Assembly: GCA_045643165.1 (NCBI GenBank)
Contig: JAZUKF010000139.1
Coordinates: forward strand, 1-23,487
Reading direction: 5' to 3'
Source of the DNA: SIG575 sp045643165
GTDB taxonomy: Bacteria > Bacillota > Clostridia > Oscillospirales > Acutalibacteraceae
DNA: 23,487 nt
Shown: positions 1 to 6,733 of the stretch, in pieces
Numbering within the stretch: position 1 is the stretch's first letter
Layout: each line of letters starts with the position of its first letter
Translations under genes and position numbers: made by a program
The notes under the pieces: generated by a model
What the model was told of the DNA's origin: nothing
Databases searched by the model: none
The model's input: only the letters and a program-made list of their open reading frames with translations

Positions 1-414
1 GAGACCACTTTGACAAACGGCAAGTCCGCTATCGACAGCGCCGAGAATCTTGCGGATATCGAAAACGCAAAGAATAACGCAATAAGAGCTATCAAGGATG
101 CACAGGCAAGCGAACTTGCAAAAGCAAAAGAAGCGGCAAAAACGGCTCTTGACGAAGAAAACGCAAAGGATCCGCTTGAGGATGAAACAGTTCTTATCAA
201 AGCAAAGAATAAAGTTGATAAAGCATCAAACAAAGCAGGCGTTGAAAAGGCGAAAGCCGACGGTATTTCCGATATTATTTCAGCAAGAGAAAATGATACA
301 ACTTGTCATAAGTGCGGATATCATCATCACGATAATTTCTTCGGCAGAGTATTCTGCTGGATAGTCAGAATAGTAAGATATATTGTTTTATCAATCTTAT
401 CAATAAGATTTTAA
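1..414 (+). CDS. C-terminal part of a helical-repeat surface-type protein with Cys/His membrane tail (5' truncated)
   Basis: The reading frame is open from base 1, so the first 137 codons seen are the end of a longer protein. The sequence is Ala/Lys/Asp-rich and predicted alpha-helical. Two related stretches about 58 residues apart (ENLADIENAKNNAIRAI and SNKAGVEKAKADGISDI) resemble the repeat ends of DUF1542/FIVAR-type cell-surface modules. The last 35 residues change character: a CxxCGxxHHH motif, then FFG, then a hydrophobic basic segment ending in SIRF. This looks like a small metal-binding knuckle joined to a membrane or wall anchoring tail. Similar C-xx-C-G...H...FFG endings occur, to my recollection, on large clostridial surface proteins; there is no LPxTG motif. 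A strong terminator follows, so this is the last gene of its transcript. The function and the repeat-family assignment are inferences; the truncation is certain. Confidence 0.65.
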   Translation, partial: ETTLTNGKSAIDSAENLADIENAKNNAIRAIKDAQASELAKAKEAAKTALDEENAKDPLEDETVLIKAKNKVDKASNKAGVEKAKADGISDIISARENDTTCHKCGYHHHDNFFGRVFCWIVRIVRYIVLSILSIRF

Positions 415-443
415 TATTTACTTGCTGAAAAAACAGTTATAAG

Positions 444-483
444 AAAAAAGACGGTGACAGATAATTCTGCCACCGTCTTTTTT
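444..483 (+). terminator. Rho-independent terminator after the surface-type gene
   Basis: GACGGTG (450-456) pairs with CACCGTC (471-477). An inner CAGA/TCTG pair extends the stem, and the flanking A6 and T6 tracts sit on either side. The A-tract on the left means it could also work on the minus strand, backing up the tRNA terminator that ends nearby. Confidence 0.9.
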
Positions 484-535
484 ACTGAAACAATAAATTA
501 TAAAATGAGATACACAAAGTTTTTGTGGTGAATAG

Positions 536-570
536 TAAAAACCGACAACCCTCTGATGAAGATTGTCGGT
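536..570 (-). terminator. Terminator of the tRNA-Pro transcript
   Basis: On the minus strand ACCGACAA (570-563) pairs with TTGTCGGT (548-541), followed by a run of five T. It begins immediately after the CCA end of the tRNA, so it closes a single-tRNA transcript. Confidence 0.88.
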
Positions 571-646
571 TGGTCCGAGTGGCGAGACTTGAACTCACGG
601 CCTCTTGACCCCCAGTCAAGCGCGCTACCAGCTGCGCCACACCCGG
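571..646 (-). tRNA. tRNA-Pro (anticodon GGG), CCA encoded
   Basis: The minus strand folds into a complete 76-nt cloverleaf. The acceptor stem is CCGGGTG/CACTCGG, with C1-G72 and discriminator A73 (bacterial proline identity elements). The D stem is GCGC/GCGC, the anticodon stem CTTGA/TCAAG with loop CTGGGGG (anticodon GGG), and the T arm GTGAG-TTCAAGT-CTCGC; a genomic CCA follows. It decodes CCC and CCU. It stands alone between its own promoter (703-731) and terminator (536-570). Confidence 0.95.
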
Positions 647-657
647 ATAATATGTAA

Positions 658-688
658 AAGAACAATGAGAAAAACTCATATTGTTCTT
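658..688 (-). promoter_or_regulatory. Hairpin in the leader of the tRNA-Pro transcript
   Basis: On the minus strand AAGAACAA, a TA bulge and TGAG pair with CTCA and TTGTTCTT across a 5-nt loop, and TTTTAC follows. It lies between the promoter (703-731) and the tRNA 5' end (646), so it is in the precursor 5' leader. The short U-rich tail makes it look like a weak intrinsic terminator. It could alternatively end readthrough from spoVAE, or simply be removed by RNase P with the rest of the leader. Confidence 0.6.
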
Positions 689-702
689 CAAATGACTACA
701 CT

Positions 703-731
703 ATTATATAGTAAGATTCGGATATTGTCAA
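703..731 (-). promoter_or_regulatory. Consensus sigma-A promoter for tRNA-Pro
   Basis: Minus-strand TTGACA (731-726), 17-bp spacer, TATAAT (708-703). Both hexamers match consensus exactly, as expected for a stable-RNA gene. Confidence 0.9.
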
Positions 732-779
732 TAGTAATTTCCAAAATAAATGAAAAACTTGAAAATTTTATTTGATTAT

Positions 780-1142
780 CTATTTGCTTTTGGGCTTTGC
801 GATGAGGGAGACGATCAATCCGCTGATAATTGCTGCGGTAATACCTGCCGAACCGGATGACAGCGGACCTGTTATTACGCCTAACCATCCTTTTTGTTTT
901 ATAGCCTCTTTTGTACCTTCTGCAAGCAAGTTGCCGAAGCCCGTCAGAGGAACCGTGGCTCCGCATCCTGCCCAGTCAACAAGCGGTTTATATATTTGAA
1001 ATGCACCTAAAACCACACCTAATACTACGAATGATACAAGAATTCTTGCAGGAGTTAACTTTGTAAAATCCATTAGAAGTTGTCCGATAACGCAAATCAA
1101 TCCGCCTACTGCGAAAGCTTTAAGATAGATTAAATAATCCAT
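780..1142 (-). CDS. spoVAE: Stage V sporulation protein AE (SpoVAE family)
   Basis: This 120-residue, very hydrophobic protein is of SpoVAE/SpoVAEb type. It has about four membrane segments, the family-typical GQLLMDFTKLTPARILV stretch (about residues 20-36) and the Gly-rich PLTGFGNLLAEG region. In spore formers SpoVA proteins sit in the spore inner membrane and move dipicolinic acid (Ca-DPA) into the forespore and out at germination. Normally spoVAC, spoVAD and spoVAE are neighbours; here spoVAE is alone, as the last gene after rlmB and the 1025-aa pseudo-P-type ATPase. The SD AAAGGGG lies 7 bases before ATG but is locked in a 12-bp inverted repeat (1147-1199), suggesting coupling to translation of the upstream gene. 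The family call is confident; a DPA role for this copy is inferred from the family. Confidence 0.88.
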   Translation of the reverse strand: MDYLIYLKAFAVGGLICVIGQLLMDFTKLTPARILVSFVVLGVVLGAFQIYKPLVDWAGCGATVPLTGFGNLLAEGTKEAIKQKGWLGVITGPLSSGSAGITAAIISGLIVSLIAKPKSK

Positions 1143-1146
1143 AAAA

Positions 1147-1199
1147 TATCCCCTTTCATCATGATAACATTTATTGCTATTATTTGTTGAAAGGGGATA
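1147..1199 (-). promoter_or_regulatory. SD-sequestering hairpin upstream of spoVAE
   Basis: On the minus strand TATCCCCTTTCA (1199-1188) is perfectly complementary to TGAAAGGGGATA (1158-1147), with a 29-nt loop. The 3' arm contains the spoVAE Shine-Dalgarno AAAGGGG; the 5' arm starts 9 nt after the stop codon of the preceding gene. There is no T-run after the stem (TTTTATGG is the start-codon context), so a terminator is unlikely. The geometry fits translational coupling by a terminating ribosome. Confidence 0.65.
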
Positions 1200-1208
1200 A
1201 TTATTCTT

Positions 1209-4200
1209 TTATATTTTACTTCTGATATAACCGGAAACGGATGAAACTGCCGTGTTGATCAAATGGAAAGCAATGATCATACCGGAACCGACACCGGATA
1301 AATTTCCGCTGATTGCCAGAATTGCGGCAACAATCAATCCGATAAAGGAAAAAACGAACTGAATCATATTCATTATTTTTACCGATGAGCAGTACGATAT
1401 TGAGGTGGTCAGACATTTAAGGAAAGATGCAAATGATTTTCCGTGTACAAGTTTTGCCGAAGCGGAGTACTGTTCGCAATCGGTATAACCGTCAACAGGA
1501 CCGCCTTCATAATCACCTACAACTTTGAAAAGTTCTTTCGGAAGATTGAACATTAAGGATAAAGAATCTTCATCAATATTACAGTCGTTTGTGCTTACAA
1601 TAACGGTTGTACCGTTTCGGTCAAGTTTTTTCAGATAATTTACGATTGATAAATCGGGTGAATAACCCACAACAAGCATTGCCGCAACTTTTCCGTCAAT
1701 GGCAATATATAATGCACGTTTTCCGTCTTTCAAAAGGTCGGATTCCAATGCTTTTTCAGGAACATTCAGACTGTGCGTAATGAGTAAATTTCTGTTTCCC
1801 AAAAGAACCTTTTGCCCGTGGATCCATCCGGAAAGACCTAATCTTTCTTCATAGAAAAGATCCTCAACCTCAGGCAGAAGTTCTTTTTCTTCACCGACGA
1901 TTATGGTATTAAATACTTTTGAAAGAGGACCTTTTGATTCTTTCAGCATAGCCGAAGCATAAAGAATTACATCGTCAACACGGACATTGTTGAAATCTTT
2001 TATTCCGTGAAAACCGCATTTTTCTTCATCAAAAAGATCTGTCGCCTTAACAATTACGGCATTTGTTTTGTCCGCATTTTTTACAGAGCCGTATCCGGTA
2101 ATACAAGATTTATCCTTTGCGAGTTTTTTGTTTATCAGCAAAAGAGAAAGATCCGCCGAAACAAACAAGGGCACGCAAACGCTGATACATAAACATGCGG
2201 TGAGAGTGCTTATTCCCATAATAATATTTTTGTTGACAAGACCTGTTATAATCGCAACAATTACACTTAAAACAGATAAAATCGGGAACAGTTTTTTCTG
2301 CTGATAATCGGAAGGATTACCGGTAAACACATTTGAAATAAGCTGTGAGGGGAATTTTATTTTTTCGGAATACTTCACATCGGGGTTAGGACCTGCAAGA
2401 ATTCTTGCAATTTTTTCCGCATCATCAATATCTTTGATGCTTTCAATAACAAACAAATCGTTTCTGCGTTTGTTTGAGCATGTTTTCAGGACATTTATTG
2501 CACGGACACTGCGAATGTATTTTCCCAGACAGTTTAATAATACGCAGAAAATAATTCCGAAGGAGTAAATCGGGAATGATTCACCGACACTTGACACATC
2601 AAAAAATTTGCTTATGCAGTCAACTGCCGAAACCAGCAGAACAATGGTAACAGCGGAATCCACGTCAATTTTTTTCTTTGAAAGACTTCTGAATCCGGAG
2701 CGGGTAACGGATGTTCCCACAACAAATGTCAAAAGAATACAAACAAGAGAAATACTTATAAGTATTATTCCGCTTACGGTCGCTGAGCCACCGTAATTCT
2801 GCATTATTAAAGTAGTGATACCGAGAATGATTTCAAGAGCAAAAAGGAAACCGAGATTTAACAATGTCTGTTTTCTTCTGTCAAAAAGATTTTTAAAAAT
2901 CTGCGGTCTTTCGCTGACCTCGGTATATTCTTTCATTTTCTTCTCTGCATCGGCGTTTATAGTACCCTTTAACAGGGAAGCAAATGACTTGGGATTATCC
3001 TCATCATTTAATTCAAAATATTCTTCTTCATCATACTTCCCTTTTTCCTTGCTGATATATGTAGAATCACAGTCATCATAATTTTCCGGAATGTTAATTG
3101 CATCAAATCTGATTTTCCTTGATTCTCTTGCAAGTTGAAGCTGATGCTGTATTTCATCCTCGTCCACCTGATCCGGAATTGCTTCGTCAATGGGATAACC
3201 TTCAAGAAGAATTTGCGAGTCATCAACAGTTGCCTGCACTTTATTTTGGGAGATATAAATATCTTTTGTGCGGGTGTTTCCCATATCTGTATGTTGAGCC
3301 GATTTCTTTTTACTGTTATTAAAGAAAATTGTTTTTGTTTTTTCGTCATTTTCTTCGTTAATATCCCTTGTTGAAAGAAAATCATCAAGGTTTTCCGAAG
3401 TTGATTTATCAATTTCATCAACACGAATTTGAGACTCTTCTTCAGTTGCAACAATGTGAGAAACGTAATTTTCCGAGTCAATGTCAAAACGTCTTTCGGT
3501 CTTTTTCTTTTTACGGCGTTTTTGCTTTTCAACGATTGCCTGCCTTTTCAGTATATCGTCAAAATCGGCTTCCTTTTTCTGATAATCAAAAATATCTTCG
3601 CCGTATTGATTTTTAATATTTTCAATAGCTTCTTCACGTATTTTTGCACGGTCAATTTTTCTTTTACCTAAAATTTTTGAGTTTTTGAAAATATCCTTTA
3701 CCTTTAAATAATCATCACGGTCATAGTCTTTGTCTTCGTCTTCGCTGTGTATTTTTACATTTCCGTCAAGATCAAGACTTTCATCAATTTCTTTAAATTC
3801 CCCGTCATCACGTAGGGCGTTGATGTTACCGTCGATTGAAGATAAATCTTCACCGTTTTCGTTTTCAAAAAGTGAATCGGTATCTTCCGTTAATTCTTCC
3901 CCGGAATAGAAATCCTCAAATTCCGTGGGCGCCGTTTTTTCTTCGGAACGGATAATTTCTTTTTTATATTCCTTTGAAAAATAGATCCCGTTTTCGTCAT
4001 AATTTTCTTCATTACCGTCGGCTTTTACTATTTCTCCGAAATTATGTTCTTCGGGTTCTTTATATTCCTGGTATTTGTCAAAATCAAAATCTTCTCCCGC
4101 CTGCTCCATTTCACTGTCTCTGCCCAGTTCATCCAAAAGACGGTCTATATCATCAAGAGTCCATTCCTTTTCCGGCTTGTCATATTCCGTGGTGGCGAAA

Positions 4201-4286
4201 AGGTCATTAACGAAAGAAGAGTCAAAATCACTGTTTAATATTGAATTTTCACTGTTTTTATTTTCTTCATCAAAAATATCTGACAT
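1209..4286 (-). CDS. Pseudo-P-type ATPase-like membrane protein with long acidic disordered N-terminus
   Basis: This is a 1025-residue protein. Residues 1 to about 465 are low-complexity and strongly acidic, with a conserved-looking EWTLDDIDRLLDELG segment (41-55) and one lysine/arginine cluster near 255-265. About six membrane segments follow (roughly 475-595 and 668-712), then a large cytoplasmic part, then two C-terminal membrane segments (about 975-1018). The second part aligns with heavy-metal type P-type ATPases. CxSVCVP stands where M4 carries CPC. IxGxxxV...VIV-KAT (744-749) matches the residues around the phosphorylation site, but the catalytic Asp of DKTGT is Lys747. The N domain is readable (GLSGW, LLGNR 828-832, AIDGK). 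STND (898-901) replaces TGDN, and the second P-domain signature GDGxND is gone. It should therefore not pump by the normal cycle. A good SD (GGAGG) precedes ATG. It lies 13 bp after rlmB and upstream of spoVAE. Function unknown. Confidence 0.72.
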   Translation of the reverse strand: MSDIFDEENKNSENSILNSDFDSSFVNDLFATTEYDKPEKEWTLDDIDRLLDELGRDSEMEQAGEDFDFDKYQEYKEPEEHNFGEIVKADGNEENYDENGIYFSKEYKKEIIRSEEKTAPTEFEDFYSGEELTEDTDSLFENENGEDLSSIDGNINALRDDGEFKEIDESLDLDGNVKIHSEDEDKDYDRDDYLKVKDIFKNSKILGKRKIDRAKIREEAIENIKNQYGEDIFDYQKKEADFDDILKRQAIVEKQKRRKKKKTERRFDIDSENYVSHIVATEEESQIRVDEIDKSTSENLDDFLSTRDINEENDEKTKTIFFNNSKKKSAQHTDMGNTRTKDIYISQNKVQATVDDSQILLEGYPIDEAIPDQVDEDEIQHQLQLARESRKIRFDAINIPENYDDCDSTYISKEKGKYDEEEYFELNDEDNPKSFASLLKGTINADAEKKMKEYTEVSERPQIFKNLFDRRKQTLLNLGFLFALEIILGITTLIMQNYGGSATVSGIILISISLVCILLTFVVGTSVTRSGFRSLSKKKIDVDSAVTIVLLVSAVDCISKFFDVSSVGESFPIYSFGIIFCVLLNCLGKYIRSVRAINVLKTCSNKRRNDLFVIESIKDIDDAEKIARILAGPNPDVKYSEKIKFPSQLISNVFTGNPSDYQQKKLFPILSVLSVIVAIITGLVNKNIIMGISTLTACLCISVCVPLFVSADLSLLLINKKLAKDKSCITGYGSVKNADKTNAVIVKATDLFDEEKCGFHGIKDFNNVRVDDVILYASAMLKESKGPLSKVFNTIIVGEEKELLPEVEDLFYEERLGLSGWIHGQKVLLGNRNLLITHSLNVPEKALESDLLKDGKRALYIAIDGKVAAMLVVGYSPDLSIVNYLKKLDRNGTTVIVSTNDCNIDEDSLSLMFNLPKELFKVVGDYEGGPVDGYTDCEQYSASAKLVHGKSFASFLKCLTTSISYCSSVKIMNMIQFVFSFIGLIVAAILAISGNLSGVGSGMIIAFHLINTAVSSVSGYIRSKI

Positions 4287-4299
4287 AGTATCGCCTCCT

Positions 4300-5079
4300 T
4301 TATTTTGCTTTGATTGAGCTTCGCTGTCTCGAAACTTCCATCATAATGACACCGGCGGCAACCGAAGCATTGAGAGAAGTAATGTTGCCTTTCATGGGAA
4401 GTGAAACGATAAAATCGCATTTTTTCTTTACAAGTCGGCTGATACCCTTTCCCTCAGAGCCTATCACAAGGGCAACACCGCCTTCATAATCCACACTGCA
4501 CCAGTTTTCCCCGTTCATATCCGCACCGTAGATCCAGATGCCCTGCTCTTTAAGTTTGTCGATTTCAGCGGCAAGATTGACTACTCTTGCAACCGGGACG
4601 TATTCAAGAGCCCCTGCGGATGCTTTTCCCACCGCATAGGAAAGCATGACCGAACGGCGTTTCGGGATAATAACACCGTGGGCTCCTGCAACCTCACAGG
4701 TACGGATTATGGCACCGAGATTGTGGGGATCCTCCAATTCATCACAGATAATGATGAAGGGTTTTTCGTTACGGCTTTGTGCAAGGGCGAGAATATCATC
4801 AACACTTGCGTACTCGTGAACGGCACATTTGGCAATTACACCCTGGTGGTTTCCGTTACCGCACATATAATCAAGTTTTTTTCTGTCAACCTCTTTGATC
4901 GGAACACCTTTATCTTTGCATTTTGAGATAATAGTGCCGATCGAACCGCCATGTTCACCTTTGGCAAGGATAAGAGTGTTGATTTCTCTTCCGCTGTTAA
5001 GGGCTTCGAGAACGGCATTTCTGCCTATAAGTAAATCATCAAGCGAAGTATTGTTTTCATCTGATTTTATGTTAGCCAT
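4300..5079 (-). CDS. rlmB: 23S rRNA (guanosine-2'-O-)-methyltransferase RlmB / TrmH family
   Basis: This 259-residue SPOUT methyltransferase has a substrate-binding N-terminal domain (about 12-90: IGRNAVLEAL..., NHQGVIAKC) and the catalytic trefoil-knot domain. All three TrmH-family motifs are visible: DPHNLGAIIRTCEVAGAHGV (motif 1), LVIGSEGKGISRL (motif 2) and LPMKGNITSLNASVAAGV (motif 3, near the C-terminus). The family uses S-adenosylmethionine to methylate a ribose 2'-OH; RlmB does this at G2251 of the 23S P-loop in E. coli. Start ATG has SD AGAGGA about 10 bases upstream and a promoter at 5127-5155. It is the first gene of the operon with the pseudo-ATPase and spoVAE. In many Firmicutes this subfamily sits beside cysS/mrnC; that context is absent here. 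The exact target nucleotide is an inference from the family. Confidence 0.9.
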   Translation of the reverse strand: MANIKSDENNTSLDDLLIGRNAVLEALNSGREINTLILAKGEHGGSIGTIISKCKDKGVPIKEVDRKKLDYMCGNGNHQGVIAKCAVHEYASVDDILALAQSRNEKPFIIICDELEDPHNLGAIIRTCEVAGAHGVIIPKRRSVMLSYAVGKASAGALEYVPVARVVNLAAEIDKLKEQGIWIYGADMNGENWCSVDYEGGVALVIGSEGKGISRLVKKKCDFIVSLPMKGNITSLNASVAAGVIMMEVSRQRSSIKAK

Positions 5080-5126
5080 TTTATCAAAATCCTCTGAATA
5101 AAATAAAAAATTAACCTATTTTATAT

Positions 5127-5155
5127 ATTGTATCATAATCGGATATAAAAAACAA
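5127..5155 (-). promoter_or_regulatory. Sigma-A promoter of the rlmB operon
   Basis: Minus-strand TTGTTT (5155-5150), 17-bp spacer, TACAAT (5132-5127), about 45 bases before the rlmB start codon. It diverges from the MATE promoter at 5218-5246. Confidence 0.75.
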
Positions 5156-5167
5156 GACTTGTAAGGT

Positions 5168-5198
5168 ATGATATATTTACAACGCAGATGATATATTT
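5168..5198. repeat. 11-bp direct repeat between divergent promoters
   Basis: ATGATATATTT occurs at 5168-5178 and again at 5188-5198, a 20-bp period (about two helical turns). The related 12-mer ATATATTTTCGG occurs at 5191-5202 and 5256-5267. The pair sits between the -35 boxes of rlmB and the MATE gene. It may be a regulator site, but AT-rich sequence makes chance repeats more likely. Confidence 0.4.
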
Positions 5199-5217
5199 TC
5201 GGAAATTTTTTCTTCGC

Positions 5218-5246
5218 TTGATAATGATTATGATTTATGATATGAT
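5218..5246 (+). promoter_or_regulatory. Sigma-A promoter of the MATE gene
   Basis: TTGATA (5218-5223), 17-bp spacer, TATGAT (5241-5246), about 38 bases upstream of the start codon. Confidence 0.78.
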
Positions 5247-5284
5247 ATCCGGGATATATATTTTCGGCAGTTCGGAGAGATGAT

Positions 5285-6655
5285 ATGAGTAAACAAAGAA
5301 TAAAAATGTTTTCGGATAAAAGTTTTAATCAAAGTTTAATAAAACTTACCCTTCCCATAGCGTTACAAAGTCTGATGCTGGCAACCGTTGCGGCGGCAGA
5401 TGCGGTAATGCTTGGCAACATAGAACAAAATGCCATGTCGGCTGTGTCATTGGCAACACAAATTCAGTTTGTGCAGAATATGGTTCTGATGGCGTTTACT
5501 TCCGGTATTACCATTCTTGCGGCGCAGTATTGGGGAAAAGGTGATAAAAAAACAGTAAGCGATATTTTCTGTATCGGTTTAAGATGTTGCGGAATCGTTT
5601 CCGTGCTGTTTTTTGCTGGATGTGTATTTTTTCCGCAGTATCTGATGCTTTTGTTCACTAATGAAAATGTTTTGGTGAACATAGGCGTGAAATATTTAAA
5701 GATAGCCGGATGGTCATATCTTATGACCGGTATTTCTCAATGTTATTTATGCGTATTAAAGGTCAGCGACCGTGTTTCAAAGGCGGCAACGATAAGTACG
5801 GTTACGGTGATAATAAATATTATACTTAATGCTGTATTTATTTACGGCCTTTTCGGGGCTCCGAAAATGGAGGAAAGAGGAGCCGCTTTGGCAACTCTTA
5901 TCGCAAGAACGATTGAACTTATTTGGAGTATAGGATTGTCATTGAAAAAAGGATATATCCGTCCGTCTTTGAAGGGACTTTTTACAAGAAAAGCACTTTT
6001 GTCAAAGGATTTTACAAAATGTGTTGTTCCGTTAATGGGCTCATGTCTTATGTGGAGTATCGGATTTACTACATATTCCGCATTTATGGGGCATTTGGGA
6101 TTAGATGCGGCGGCGGCAAATTCCGTAGCGGCGGTTGTCAGAGATTTGGTTTGCTGTATGTGTAACGGTCTCGCTTCCGGCGGCGGAATACTTGTGGGTA
6201 ATTCTCTTGGCAGGGGAGACCTCGAAAAAGGGAAAATACAGGGTATTCGTCTTGCGAAAATTTCTTTTCTTTGCGGAGGAATATCAACAGTTATTATGCT
6301 TGCGGTTACGCCGGGACTTCTTTCCGTTGTTAAAATGACCGAGAAAGCCACAGAATATTTGCTTCAAATGATGATAGTTATGTCGGTTTATATGATAGGC
6401 AGAGCAGTAAATACGATTGTTATCAACGGTGTTTTTTCGGCAGGCGGAGATCCAATGTTTGATGCGTACAGCCTTGCAGTAACAATGTGGTGTATAGCCG
6501 TGCCGCTTGCAGCATTGGGAACTTTTGTATTTAACTGGCCGCCCATAGTGGTTTATGCCATGACCTGCCTTGATGAGGTGGGAAAAATTCCCTGGGTAAT
6601 GATACATTTCAAAAAGTATAAATGGGTTAAAGATCTTACCCGTGAGATGAAATAA
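5285..6655 (+). CDS. MATE family multidrug/toxin efflux transporter
   Basis: This 456-residue protein has about 12 membrane segments in two pseudo-repeats, the usual size for the family. Each half shows MATE-like signatures: LIKLTLPIALQSLM near the N-terminus, DAVMLGN in the first transmembrane region, TSGITILAAQYWGKGD (about 73-88), and the matching second-half stretch ASGGGILVGNSLGRGDLEKG (about 299-318). MATE proteins export cationic drugs, dyes or metabolites in exchange for Na+ or H+ across the cytoplasmic membrane. ATG is preceded by SD GGAGAG. It has its own promoter and is the only gene in its transcript, although no terminator is visible before the next promoter at 6666. The substrate cannot be told from sequence; the subfamily looks closer to DinF/NorM-like clostridial exporters than to flippases such as MurJ. 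Confidence 0.9.
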   Translation: MSKQRIKMFSDKSFNQSLIKLTLPIALQSLMLATVAAADAVMLGNIEQNAMSAVSLATQIQFVQNMVLMAFTSGITILAAQYWGKGDKKTVSDIFCIGLRCCGIVSVLFFAGCVFFPQYLMLLFTNENVLVNIGVKYLKIAGWSYLMTGISQCYLCVLKVSDRVSKAATISTVTVIINIILNAVFIYGLFGAPKMEERGAALATLIARTIELIWSIGLSLKKGYIRPSLKGLFTRKALLSKDFTKCVVPLMGSCLMWSIGFTTYSAFMGHLGLDAAAANSVAAVVRDLVCCMCNGLASGGGILVGNSLGRGDLEKGKIQGIRLAKISFLCGGISTVIMLAVTPGLLSVVKMTEKATEYLLQMMIVMSVYMIGRAVNTIVINGVFSAGGDPMFDAYSLAVTMWCIAVPLAALGTFVFNWPPIVVYAMTCLDEVGKIPWVMIHFKKYKWVKDLTREMK

Positions 6656-6665
6656 ATAAAAACAG

Positions 6666-6694
6666 TTGACAAAAAAAGACAGTTGGTATATAAT
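6666..6694 (+). promoter_or_regulatory. Perfect-consensus sigma-A promoter of the flavoprotein gene
   Basis: TTGACA (6666-6671), 17-bp spacer, TATAAT (6689-6694). Both hexamers and the spacer match consensus. Such a strong promoter usually needs repression, which fits the palindrome directly downstream. Confidence 0.9.
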
Positions 6695-6697
6695 AAT

Positions 6698-6711
6698 TGA
6701 GTAATAACTCA
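6698..6711. promoter_or_regulatory. Palindrome at the transcription start, candidate operator
   Basis: TGAGT-AATA-ACTCA starts 4 bases after the -10 box and so covers the expected transcription start. It is a perfect 5-4-5 inverted repeat. A bound repressor here would block initiation. No regulator gene lies next to it, and the regulator is unknown. Confidence 0.5.
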
Positions 6712-6733
6712 TTTTACTGTTTTGGAGGATGCT

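Noticed and set aside
482..691. Minus-strand ORF of 69 codons containing GVAQLVARLTGG
   Set aside because: It translates straight through the tRNA-Pro gene; this peptide is the familiar artefact of reading a tRNA as protein.
2217..2219. D739-K740-T741 in the pseudo-ATPase as a possible intact phosphorylation site
   Set aside because: Gapless alignment from the IxG motif through V-I-V puts the catalytic position at residue 747 (Lys). DKT at 739 is followed by NAV rather than GTL and is eight residues too early. (The coordinates are a placeholder inside the gene near the membrane part; the motif itself lies near 2064-2072.)
3008..3532. 174-codon minus-strand ORF rich in Lys/Leu
   Set aside because: Out-of-frame shadow of the acidic N-terminus of the 1025-aa gene; no RBS and an unnatural composition.
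5161..5284. Possible riboswitch before the MATE gene
   Set aside because: The leader after the promoter is only about 30 bases and AT-rich, with no conserved aptamer core.
5842..6351. 169-codon minus-strand ORF
   Set aside because: Antisense of the MATE gene, Pro/Arg/Ser-rich, no family resemblance and no RBS.
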